A stretch of DNA of 34,225 nt from Planctomycetia bacterium (GTDB taxonomy: Bacteria > Planctomycetota > Planctomycetia > Planctomycetales > Planctomycetaceae). Position 1 is the stretch's first letter. Every line of letters starts with the position of its first letter. The position numbers and the translations under genes were made by a program. The notes beneath the pieces were generated by a model that had not been told where the DNA came from, did not search any database, and saw nothing but the letters and a program-made list of their open reading frames with translations. Below, piece after piece: positions 18,001 to 24,814 of this stretch. The DNA lies in contig JAPLNX010000329.1 in assembly GCA_026400935.1 (NCBI GenBank), positions 1 to 34,225 of the forward strand. The letters run 5' to 3'.

Positions 18001-19203
18001 TGTCGCCAGACTCAATCGCTGAAACGCGGCGAGATGATTGATCGTCACCTCGACGACGTTGAGAGCCTGAATCTGTTCGACCGTGAGGTTCGCACGGACC
18101 TCTTCAGAAATGTTCGTGAAGTACCACGAGTTCGGAATCGACGCGATCTGCGTGACGGTCAGGTCGTCGATCTGATCCCCATGCAGCTCATCGAAGTCGT
18201 CGTACTCGACCTGATGTAGTTGATCGAGCGACAGATAGCCGACCTGCATTGTCGTTAGATAGCGGAGGCCGACAACGTCGATCGGCAGCGCTGAAATTTG
18301 GCTGGCGGTCAGCGCCGCTCGCGCATCAGTCGGCATTTGGCTAAACCACCAACCGTTGTCGATCCCCGCTAATTGGTCGGTCGATAGATTCGGCGATTGC
18401 TTCGGCGTGAGAAAATCAAAGTCATCCTGGTCAACCTGATGAATTTGGTCGGTCGTCAGTTGATCGATCTGAGTGCGCGTTAGCCCGCTCAATCCGACAT
18501 CGGTGATCGACAAGGCTTGGACTTGAACGCCGGTCAAAGCGGCACGCGCGGGTGCTGAGATTTGTTTGAACCACCATTCGTTGTCGATCGACGTCAATTG
18601 GTCGGTGGTCAAAAACGGAGTCTGTGTCGCAGGTAGATAGCGGAAGTCGTCATACGCGAGTGTCTGCACTTGAGCCGGAGTGAGCACCGCAATCTGTGCC
18701 GCCGTCAAACCAGAAAGTCCAATGTTGCCAACGTTCAATGAACGGACTTGAGTCGTCGTTAATGCCGCCCGACCCTGCGGAGAAATTCGACCGAACCACC
18801 ACTCATTCGGAATCGACTGCAATTGAATCGCGGTCAGCAACGGCGTCTGAGTCGGCAGCAGAGAATCGAAATCGTCATATCCCACGCTCCGCACTTGATC
18901 GGCAGAAAGGAATCCGACCTGTGCTGGTGTCAGTAGGCTCAATCCCACAACGGCGACATTGAGTCCTTGAATCTGCGGAGCTTTCAACGTCGCACGAGCG
19001 GCCGCCGACATCCGTCCGAAAGACCATTCATTCGGAATGCTCGCCATCTGCTGCGGTGAAAGTGATGGTGTCTGCGTCGAACTCAAATCATCGAAGTCCC
19101 AGTATTTCAGCGTTTGAATCTGAGCAACGCTGATCTGGCCACGCTGCGTCGGCGTTAGGCCATTGAGTCGTAATTCTGCGACGTTGAGCGCTTTGACTTG
19201 CAC
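15004..19203 (-). CDS. Giant secreted protein, 3' part: 75-residue repeats, G8 domain, beta-helix
   Basis: About 1,400 residues, the downstream part of a gene split by a frameshift near 19307-19323. Residues 3-453 are six tandem repeats of 75-76 residues built from LT-x-x-Q-I/V-x-x-L units with a conserved NEWWF-like block. After a His/Asp-rich linker (residues about 470-500), a G8-type domain begins near 519 (SGNWNDTHTWKNGAIPNGGA), followed by a right-handed beta-helix region to about 1090 (VRGRYAVHFHKTGIDRSKVA; WGVVNHESYVNMLHNVAFNV). G8 plus beta-helix is the layout of CEMIP/TMEM2-like proteins, which bind or cleave polysaccharides; hydrolase activity here is not shown. The formal GTG start at 19203 is artificial, since the homologous frame continues upstream to about 19320. 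Confidence 0.8.
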   Translation of the reverse strand: MQVKALNVAELRLNGLTPTQRGQISVAQIQTLKYWDFDDLSSTQTPSLSPQQMASIPNEWSFGRMSAAARATLKAPQIQGLNVAVVGLSLLTPAQVGFLSADQVRSVGYDDFDSLLPTQTPLLTAIQLQSIPNEWWFGRISPQGRAALTTTQVRSLNVGNIGLSGLTAAQIAVLTPAQVQTLAYDDFRYLPATQTPFLTTDQLTSIDNEWWFKQISAPARAALTGVQVQALSITDVGLSGLTRTQIDQLTTDQIHQVDQDDFDFLTPKQSPNLSTDQLAGIDNGWWFSQMPTDARAALTASQISALPIDVVGLRYLTTMQVGYLSLDQLHQVEYDDFDELHGDQIDDLTVTQIASIPNSWYFTNISEEVRANLTVEQIQALNVVEVTINHLAAFQRLSLATAQIQSLDDGWYFHLLTAEQAMLLTPEQMGLIDSAWEFNQISDEARAALSREQLLAMPEEVHAQLLGLDAGMFSPDGHDHTHETPTVPVNDGLPHPDDPAKRDEHLALFALVPREAATFVSIASGNWNDTHTWKNGAIPNGGAQVLVAAGTTVTFDAVQTNAMKWVRIDGELDFATNIDTQMLVETVAVDPAGTLHIGTVANPIASGVAARLVIADAGRAIDTTWDPEQLSRGLISHGTVAMQGEEVTPFVSLAVAPVEGNTQLKLDATPVHWRVGDRLVLTGTSTDLDSKQDEELKIVAINGNTVTIDSDDTKAGVQGLNFDHTPPEGFGLKVYVADMNRNAVVMSQNPAINDRRGHVMFMHSQKVQVHNVGFYGMGRTDKRNPENDPVIQEGKVLKTTGLNVRGRYAVHFHKTGIDRSKVAAEISGSAIVDSPGWGVVNHESYVNMLHNVAFNVVGSSFVTEFGDEIGSMVGNLSIRNVGSGDGLEDRQDIFDFGHGGHGFWLQGPGVEVVDNIATGAAQAAFIFFTTSSEAEFSAANLDDPSLAAGQTSVPVGTVPFKRVSGNTAFASGAGLETWFHLTNMNDGQSFIDQMTTWNTDRGIFTPYTGRTTIRDALVIGRTDGGWLWGTGIDRNNVTNNMTYENAQVVGWEVGISVPVNRSTVIRDGSFRNVRNIEIETAHDTLRTVDIVGDPKFLPATARELGGREQFDIYLDGSIDVRNRDIETYFSPDIVRLGTVRFNNHQIYYVKQAANYVPFPAGSDMTWLPPEIVGKTNTQLWAQYGIAPGGAIAPSDAIPMPHINGLVGSRSAYLPALELRSAKYTNQPAAYHLSYVNPIGDDVTETNTTPLREGWNLLTRQVDNHTRTFFVYGDTKAPVFVLNTTRTDLRVNPLGLKYGIVIYGSVIDDSFGEMHFRKEFKDLESRAIKTDTKGKKYLELDFQIRDLAGNTTSVLLRVMLDSTVPIVPGTGQRDLPPREVPRTLAALLEYYYLTGETTGA

Positions 19204-19975
19204 TGCAGTCAGTGCCGATCGCGAGGCTTCCGGGATTCGCTCAAACCACCATTGTCCTGGGATCGACGCCAGTTGGTCCGCAGTCAGAGATGTGATCTGT
19301 GTCGGCGAGAGTTCTGAACGCCTGAATTTGCACGACTGACAGCAAGTTCTGCTGTCGCTCGCTCAGCCATTCGACGCCGGTCGAACCGACCATCAACGAC
19401 TTGATCTGCCCGGTCGTCAACGCCTCACTCGCTGCATCGCTCATCGACTCAAACGGCCAACTTCCCGACGCGCTCGCCACTTGTGGTGCTGTTAAAAATG
19501 GGACCTGCTGCGCCGTGAGCGACTTGAATTGCCAGGTCGGTAAGCTCCTAATCTGACCCACCGTAAGGCTGCCGATTTGTAGGTTCGCCGCAGCGCCGGA
19601 ATTCTCAACCGTTCCAACCAACGCGGCCCATTGTGCCGTCGTCAGTGATTTCGTCTGCGCGGGCAGCAACTGTGCGACGTCCTTCGGTTTCAGCGATTGA
19701 ATCTGTGCGACCGAGAGCGCGTTGATTTGCTCGTCCGTCAGCAAACTCAAGCCGATGTCGGCAATCTTGAACGCTCGAATCTGATCTCCGGTAAACGCCG
19801 CCCGACTTTCCGCAGGAATTGCTCGCATCAAGCCGTCGTTGATGATCGTCTTCACTTGCGCGATCGCGAGCGACGGAATTTGCTTCGGCAACAACAAAGG
19901 GAATTGACTGACTTTAACCGTTTGAATTTGAGCAACCGTCAGCGAGTCGATCTGCAACGGTGTTAACCCAACCAA
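17845..19975 (-). repeat. About nine tandem 75-residue (225-nt) protein repeats
   Basis: Each unit reads roughly [I/V]QxLNVxxVGLSxLTxxQ, [I/V]xxLTxDQ, [V/I]xxVxYDDFxxLxxxQ, xPxLTxxQLxSIxNEWWF and xxISxxARAALTxxQ. Six units lie in the downstream frame (residues 3-453) and about three more divergent ones in the upstream frame. Glutamine recurs every 8 to 12 residues, and the WWF block marks each unit. Borders are read by eye. The repeated DNA makes deletion by slippage or recombination likely, which fits the frameshift inside it. Confidence 0.8.
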
Positions 19976-20173
19976 GCCGTTTTTTGGAAGAGTTGTGGCG
20001 CTCGTCAGTGGCGCTGTCGCCACTGCGCTCATCAGCGTGCGCACCTCAAGCGATTCGAGGGTCCACGACCGCTCAGTCCCCTTGCGTCGGCGACGAATCT
20101 TCCGACTCGACCAGCGAGAACCAACGCCACTCAACCAAGGCCACGCTGTCGAAAGACGATTGCGAAATAACAT
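19241..20173 (-). CDS. Giant secreted protein, 5' part: LEPR-XLL-like N terminus and repeats
   Basis: A 310-residue frame that is the upstream part of the 15004-20173 gene. ATG at 20173 has GGAG nine bases upstream. Residues 1-38 are basic (RKIRRRRKG), followed by TLESLEVRTLMSA (39-50), matching the LEPR-XLL pattern seen at the N terminus of secreted Planctomycetota proteins. Repeats of the LTxxQIxxL type start near residue 67. After SVVQIQAF (near residue 285) the frame leaves the repeat pattern and ends in 25 unrelated residues at a TGA (19241). Reading the next frame from the same point gives ELSPTQITSLTADQLASIP, the expected continuation. The gene is therefore broken or the sequence has an error here. 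Confidence 0.8.
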   Translation of the reverse strand: MLFRNRLSTAWPWLSGVGSRWSSRKIRRRRKGTERSWTLESLEVRTLMSAVATAPLTSATTLPKNGLVGLTPLQIDSLTVAQIQTVKVSQFPLLLPKQIPSLAIAQVKTIINDGLMRAIPAESRAAFTGDQIRAFKIADIGLSLLTDEQINALSVAQIQSLKPKDVAQLLPAQTKSLTTAQWAALVGTVENSGAAANLQIGSLTVGQIRSLPTWQFKSLTAQQVPFLTAPQVASASGSWPFESMSDAASEALTTGQIKSLMVGSTGVEWLSERQQNLLSVVQIQAFRTLADTDHISDCGPTGVDPRTMVV

Positions 20174-20570
20174 TCATCAGGTCTCCGTGGAACAAGCAAG
20201 ACGACAAAAAATCGCGATTGAGCAGGGGCAGAAGTGTGAGGCTGAAGTTAACCACGCCGACAAAAGCCACAATGCTGTTTCCCGACGAACAACCGAATCT
20301 TGCGACAACACGCAACGATTTTGACAATTCGGCTGCGTGACGTATGCCACGGTCAGTGTCACGGAGATTGATCGAGATGATTCACGGCCTGAATGTCGCA
20401 CAACACGTCAGTGAGTCCGAGTTGATGTCGCGGTGAATAGATCGCACGCGCACTTTGATTTGAGAGTTTGCTTAACAGCACGCTGCAAGCACGCATGTGG
20501 CGAAACGTGCGTGCTTGCCTGCGGCGTGCGGTTAAATATTTCTTTGACGACTACGTGTGGTCAGGACCGC
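20174..20570. other. Intergenic region between two secreted-protein genes
   Basis: No gene is supported in this stretch. It should contain the promoter of the giant secreted gene (minus strand, start 20173) and the transcript end of the Ser-rich gene (minus strand, stop 20571). A strong hairpin is at 20485-20518. No convincing promoter hexamers were found. Confidence 0.5.
20485..20518 (-). terminator. Hairpin downstream of the Ser-rich secreted protein gene
   Basis: Perfect 11-bp arms GCAAGCACGCA/TGCGTGCTTGC with a 12-nt loop, extended outside by partial CACGC/GCGTG pairing. It lies about 50 bases after the stop at 20571. No clear T-run follows on the minus strand, so termination is likely but not certain. 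Confidence 0.5.
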
Positions 20571-21317
20571 TTAGAACGTACCGACAGCTACCGTCGCCGC
20601 ACCGGCCGTGATCGTGATGGCTGAACCGGCAGAGATGAGTGGCACGAGGTCGCCACGACGACTGTCGAGATTCAGCTTGGCGGTGGCTCGGCGTTCCGAA
20701 ACACGGACGGTCATCATGCCTACGGAGATGTTATTCAAGGCAACCGAAATCGTTTGGCCTGGCGTCAGCGTCGTGTTTTCCAACTCAATCTCAAACGCGC
20801 GGTTGGTTCCCGACGCTTTGTACTCGGCCTTGCCTCGACCGCCGACGGTGGAACGCAACGTCGCGTTTCGTTCCGGACCATCGTCTCGTGATGAGGCTGT
20901 GCGAGTGGCTGCCGCGTTCAATGAACTGATTGCGCGAGTTGTCGGTCGGTTTCGCGTTGGAGTCACTGGTTTTAAGGAAGCGCGTTTTGTGGAAGCTCGC
21001 TTTGAAGCGGTACGTTCCATTGAGCTGCCTTGCAAATCAGATCTGGATGAACTCGCTCCACGCGAGTCATTGTTGGTCGTTCTGCTGTTGCTGCTCGCCG
21101 AGCCGTTGCCGGAGGTTCCTGTTGAACTCGATCTTCTCGACTCGCTTCCGGATGAGCCGCTGCTGGAGGAGCCGTTGTGCTCAGAGCCTTCATTGTGCGA
21201 ACCGTTGTGTTCTGACTCTTCGTCCCCGTCCGAGTCAAATGCGGACGTGATGTGTGTGAAACCAAAGGTGGCCAAGACGGCTGCGGCGCACATTAGAAAC
21301 CGACGAAACTGGATCAT
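20571..21317 (-). CDS. Small secreted Ser-rich protein with a conserved C-terminal module
   Basis: A 248-residue protein. ATG at 21317 follows GGGAGA with a five-base gap. Residues 1-26 form a signal peptide (FRRFLMCAAAVLATFGFTHI, cut probably after TSA). Residues 28-100 are Ser/Gly/Asn/Glu-rich low complexity (EHNGSHNEGSEHNGSSSS), residues 100-155 are Arg/Thr-rich. The C-terminal 90 residues look folded: GRGKAEYKASGTNRAFEIEL, then GQTISVALNNISVGMMTVRV, then ATAKLNLDSRRGDLVPLISA and a final VAVGTF. The same order of strands occurs twice at the C terminus of the large RTX protein encoded at 31180-33747. Function unknown. I infer an extracellular linker protein whose C-terminal module is a structural or docking unit. 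Confidence 0.75.
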   Translation of the reverse strand: MIQFRRFLMCAAAVLATFGFTHITSAFDSDGDEESEHNGSHNEGSEHNGSSSSGSSGSESRRSSSTGTSGNGSASSNSRTTNNDSRGASSSRSDLQGSSMERTASKRASTKRASLKPVTPTRNRPTTRAISSLNAAATRTASSRDDGPERNATLRSTVGGRGKAEYKASGTNRAFEIELENTTLTPGQTISVALNNISVGMMTVRVSERRATAKLNLDSRRGDLVPLISAGSAITITAGAATVAVGTF

Positions 21318-21536
21318 GATTCTCTCCCGTGTGGTTGACGATGTTTCTCAGAGCCTTGGGCAACGAGCCCGAATGCACTCCAAGCGACTGTCTTGCGAAG
21401 CGACATCGCATCGGTCGAACAGCGTTGTTTGGGGCGTCAGAAAAACTATCGGATGCCGAGTCGCACCACGATGTTCCGTCGCGTGAGATAAGCGAAGACT
21501 CACCACATCGAGTCAGTCGATGGTTATCGCTTTAAC

Positions 21537-22544
21537 TCAGTATTCGCCGACCACTTCGCTGCCGGCGCGAGTGCCGAGTGCTCGCCAAGTACGTAGCGAG
21601 ATACTGTTGCTAAGCGCTTTCGTGGAGCCGTCCATCATCAGGGCGTGAACGACACCGTCGTGATAACTGCGTGAGGTGATCGACGCGTAGGTGCGTTGAG
21701 TCAGGCTGCTCCCTTCGTAGCGCGAGTTGTAGTCGATGTCGTAGGTGCGACCGTCGGAGTGGAGATACGGTACGCGCGTGTTCGGCGTGAAGACGGTCGT
21801 GACGCCGCTGTCGTGAGAGGTTCCTTCGCACCATTCGTTGTGGCCGCCGTTGTCATTGAGGTTGGGGCCAAGCTCGAATTGCGAACCGCCCGCCAAACCA
21901 GCGAAGACCGTCGCTGAAGACGGTGGCGTCGGGCCGGGGTCAGCGGAGTTGCGAAAGTAAGATTGGAATGATTTCACTTCGGCGGTGCAAAGTGTCTGCG
22001 ATAAGCCGTCTCGAATTGCGGCGGTGCTGAGTGCTGAGTTCGGGTAGAAGCAGCCATCACCGCCAGTGTTCGTGACCGGGTCGTAAACGAACCACGTCCC
22101 GAAATTGAAACCGTAGTTCACGGTCTCAACAAAACCTTCCCCGGCACCCGCGTCATAGACCGTACCGGAGTTCGGATCGCTGGGGCACTTGTAGGTTTCG
22201 ATGCGTAATCGCTGCACTCCAGTGGCGAGATTGATCGGGTCGTGCCACTCCAAATCCAAGCGGACCTTCTTGTAGTCGTTGGCTTGTTCGAGATACGGCA
22301 TCAGCCGGCCATGCACTGACCACGAGCCACGCAGCGAGAAGATGAAACTCGGCGGCAGCAATTTGTTCGTGTCCACATAATTGTGCAGAGCGAGGCCAAT
22401 CTGTTTCAGATGATTGCGGCATTGAGTGCGCCGAGCGGCTTCACGAGCTGACTGCACCGCCGGCAACAACAACGCAATCAGAATCGCGATGATCGCGATC
22501 GAGACCAGCAGTTCAATCAACGTGAAAGCTCGACGGTATGGCAT
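21537..22544 (-). CDS. DUF1559 pseudopilin-like protein
   Basis: A 335-residue protein with a type IV pilin/type II secretion prepilin N terminus: [36 protein letters not shown], where Phe after the basic residues begins the methylated hydrophobic helix and Glu5 of the mature form is present. DUF1559 follows: [43 protein letters not shown], and C-terminal [25 protein letters not shown]. The family is hugely expanded in Planctomycetota; exact function is unknown, although processing by a prepilin peptidase and membrane insertion are expected. It begins 43 bases after the histidine kinase stop codon, so it may share that transcript. Confidence 0.95.
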   Translation of the reverse strand: MPYRRAFTLIELLVSIAIIAILIALLLPAVQSAREAARRTQCRNHLKQIGLALHNYVDTNKLLPPSFIFSLRGSWSVHGRLMPYLEQANDYKKVRLDLEWHDPINLATGVQRLRIETYKCPSDPNSGTVYDAGAGEGFVETVNYGFNFGTWFVYDPVTNTGGDGCFYPNSALSTAAIRDGLSQTLCTAEVKSFQSYFRNSADPGPTPPSSATVFAGLAGGSQFELGPNLNDNGGHNEWCEGTSHDSGVTTVFTPNTRVPYLHSDGRTYDIDYNSRYEGSSLTQRTYASITSRSYHDGVVHALMMDGSTKALSNSISLRTWRALGTRAGSEVVGEY

Positions 22545-22587
22545 GGTTGAGTTAGTTCATCTTCCGGCTCGTCTGCGCGTGGTTAGA

Positions 22588-23988
22588 TTATGGCTTTCCA
22601 GGAAAGGTGACGGTGAACCTCGTGCCGAGGTTCGGTTGGCTGTTGACTTCGATCTGGCCGTGGTGGGATTCGACGATCGACTTGCAGATCGCGAGACCCA
22701 GACCGGTGCCGCCGAAGGCTCGATTGCGGGAATGATCGACTCGGTAGAAACGCTTGAAGAGATGCGGCAGGTGTTCGGCCGGGATGCCGATGCCAGTGTC
22801 TTCGATGATGAAACGCGCGAGCTTGCCGTTCGCCTCGGCCTTGATCGCGACGTGACCGCCTCGCGGCGTGTACTTGATCGCGTTATCGAGCAGATTGAAA
22901 AACAATTGACTGAGCCGGATATCGTCCCCTTCCACGTTCCACGAAGGCAGCGGTGCGACCTCGAAGGTCAGCCATTTTTCCTGGGCGACGGTGCGAAATT
23001 TGTCTGCGACATCAGCAAGCAGAGCATCGAGCGGCACTTCGTCGTGAAGATCGATTTCCGTGCCTGCGTCGTGCCGACTGAGTGTCAGCAGTTGATCGAC
23101 GACCGCCGCGAGCCGAGTGGTCTCTTCGAGGTTGATTTCGATGACGTGACGATACTCTTCGACGGATCGAGCACTCCGCAGCGCCACTTCTGCCTCAGTA
23201 CGCATGACCGCCAGCGGTGAACGGAGTTCATGTGCGGCGTCCGCTGTGAACTGTCGCATTTCATCCAACGAACGCTGTAGTCGATCGAATGTTCGGTTGA
23301 GCGTTGCCGAGAGACGTCCCAATTCGTCGTACGGATTCGGAACATCAACACGCTCGCTCAGCGTTTCGGCGGAGATGCGTTCGGCAGTCGCCGCGATCTT
23401 TTCGATGGGCGCGAGCGCTTTGCGTGCGAGTACATAACCCGCTCCGACTGCCGCCACCACCGCTAACGGGCCGAGTGTCAGCACCATCCAGATGTAAGAC
23501 TGAAACTCTTGATCGAGTGCGACTCGCGACCTGAGTACTTGCAGCAGCATCGGTCGCGACTTCGAATCTCGCATCGCCATTGTTAGCAACCGATGCGGCC
23601 CCAAGTTCGGTAACGCCAAGTCTTGCAACACTTGGCCTCGTAGCTCGCCAGGGGTTGCCGGAACTGGAAGTTGGATGTACGTCAAAAACCGGCTGCGAAA
23701 CAGCGGCCGACCATCCTCGGCCAGCACCTGAAAGTGATAGTCGAAATGTACATAGTAGCGTTTTGCAAGTTGTTGTCCCAAGTCGACGGTATCGGGATAG
23801 AAGTTGATTTCTTCGATCAGTTCGCGGATTTCGTCAACGAGTGCTGAGTCTGCTCGGGCGATCAAATGCCGATGCACCATCGCCAGCATCATTGCGCTGA
23901 AGGCCACGCCAATCACGGCCAGGACGACCGCATTCCAAATCGTCAGCCGCCAACGAATGGTCCAGTTCTTAGAGATGAGGCCGATCAC
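22588..23988 (-). CDS. Sensor histidine kinase with HAMP domain
   Basis: A 466-residue kinase. The GTG at 23988 was chosen because AGGAG lies five bases upstream and the codon overlaps the response-regulator stop by four bases (GTGA). Domains: membrane segment at about residues 15-38, a periplasmic region, second membrane segment (LTLGPLAVVAAVGAGYVLA), HAMP (APIEKIAATAERISAETL), HisKA with the phosphorylated His in AADAAHELRSPLAVMR, then HATPase with N-box FFNLLDNAIKYTPRGG, G1 EDTGIGIP, F-box LFKRFYRVD and G2 GGTGLGLAICKSIVE. All ATP-binding residues look intact. The layout matches CusS/heavy-metal or cation sensors, but the ligand cannot be deduced from sequence. Confidence 0.93.
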   Translation of the reverse strand: MIGLISKNWTIRWRLTIWNAVVLAVIGVAFSAMMLAMVHRHLIARADSALVDEIRELIEEINFYPDTVDLGQQLAKRYYVHFDYHFQVLAEDGRPLFRSRFLTYIQLPVPATPGELRGQVLQDLALPNLGPHRLLTMAMRDSKSRPMLLQVLRSRVALDQEFQSYIWMVLTLGPLAVVAAVGAGYVLARKALAPIEKIAATAERISAETLSERVDVPNPYDELGRLSATLNRTFDRLQRSLDEMRQFTADAAHELRSPLAVMRTEAEVALRSARSVEEYRHVIEINLEETTRLAAVVDQLLTLSRHDAGTEIDLHDEVPLDALLADVADKFRTVAQEKWLTFEVAPLPSWNVEGDDIRLSQLFFNLLDNAIKYTPRGGHVAIKAEANGKLARFIIEDTGIGIPAEHLPHLFKRFYRVDHSRNRAFGGTGLGLAICKSIVESHHGQIEVNSQPNLGTRFTVTFPGKP

Positions 23989-24662
23989 GGCGCGTCTCCT
24001 AACTGGTAGCCTTCGCCACGCACGGTGTGAACGATCGGCTTCCACCCCTCCCGTTCAATACGTTTCCGCAATTGATTCAACTGCACTTCGATGACGTTGG
24101 TCCAAGTTGCCGTCGCCGCTTTCCAGACGTCGCGAGCCGGCATCTCTCTCGTGACGATCTCGTCTTTGTGTCGCAGCAAATACTCCAGCAATTCAAACTG
24201 CCGCCGCGTCAATTCGAGCTCTTCGCCACCCCGTTTCACCGTGCGAGCCAATAGGTCGAACTCCAAGTTGTCATATCGCAGCACCGTCTCGTTGGCCGTG
24301 AAGTTCCGCCTCAAGAGTGCCCGCAATCGAGCCAGTAGTTCCGCAAACGCGAACGGTTTGACGAGGTAGTCATCCGCGCCGCTGTCCAAGCCAATGACGC
24401 GATCTTCGAGCGAATCACGAGCGGTCACAATCAGAACCGGCTTCACAAAGCCTTCGTCACGAAGTCGCCGCAGAGTACTCAAACCGCTTCCGTCCGGCAG
24501 CATGAGATCAAGGATGACCGCGTCCAACGGTTCTCGCTTGGCAATGAGGTACGCCTCGCTCCCGCCAATCGCAGTGAGGACGGTGTGCCCTTCTTCCTCC
24601 AGCCCTTTTTGCAGGCTGAGCAGCAATGAATTCTGGTCTTCAACAACAAGGAGGCGGGCCAT
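23985..24662 (-). CDS. OmpR-family response regulator
   Basis: A 225-residue two-domain regulator. Receiver: acidic pair in VVEDQ, phosphoacceptor Asp52 in VILDLMLPDGSG, Thr80 in LIVTARDS, Lys102 in DDYLVKPF. The winged-helix DNA-binding domain starts near residue 125 (LELTRRQFELLEYLLRHKDE; TNVIEVQLNQLRKRIER; VHTVRGEGYQLG). Partner is the kinase encoded immediately downstream with a 4-base overlap. A 28-bp palindrome at 24691-24718, 29 bases upstream of the ATG, is a candidate operator for autoregulation. The preceding gene on this strand is the cytochrome/barrel protein, which may be a target; that is inference from position only. Confidence 0.95.
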   Translation of the reverse strand: MARLLVVEDQNSLLLSLQKGLEEEGHTVLTAIGGSEAYLIAKREPLDAVILDLMLPDGSGLSTLRRLRDEGFVKPVLIVTARDSLEDRVIGLDSGADDYLVKPFAFAELLARLRALLRRNFTANETVLRYDNLEFDLLARTVKRGGEELELTRRQFELLEYLLRHKDEIVTREMPARDVWKAATATWTNVIEVQLNQLRKRIEREGWKPIVHTVRGEGYQLGDAP

Positions 24663-24690
24663 TCGGAACTCACAATAGCTAGAGCTGAAT

Positions 24691-24718
24691 TTCCCGCGAA
24701 ATCTAACTCTCGCGGGAA
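24691..24718. promoter_or_regulatory. Palindrome upstream of the two-component operon
   Basis: Perfect 9-bp arms TTCCCGCGA/TCGCGGGAA with a 10-base spacer AATCTAACTC, between the end of the cytochrome/barrel gene (24815) and the response-regulator ATG (24662). No T-run follows on either strand. It could be an operator for the two-component regulator or a weak transcript end for the preceding gene. Confidence 0.45.
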
Positions 24719-24814
24719 GCGCTCATGCTGCTTTCCGCTGGAAGATAAGGAAGAACTCATTTTTCCGCGAAGCCAGCGAGCCGGTGCCTCAGACTATAGC
24801 CGCGTGATGTCGAT

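Noticed and set aside
20608-21486. 292-codon plus-strand frame over the Ser-rich secreted gene
   Set aside because: Antisense to a gene with a signal peptide, good ribosome binding site and a module conserved elsewhere in the window; the plus-strand product looks like a low-complexity shadow.
22426-23220. 264-codon plus-strand frame over the histidine kinase
   Set aside because: Antisense to fully conserved kinase motifs; no family features.
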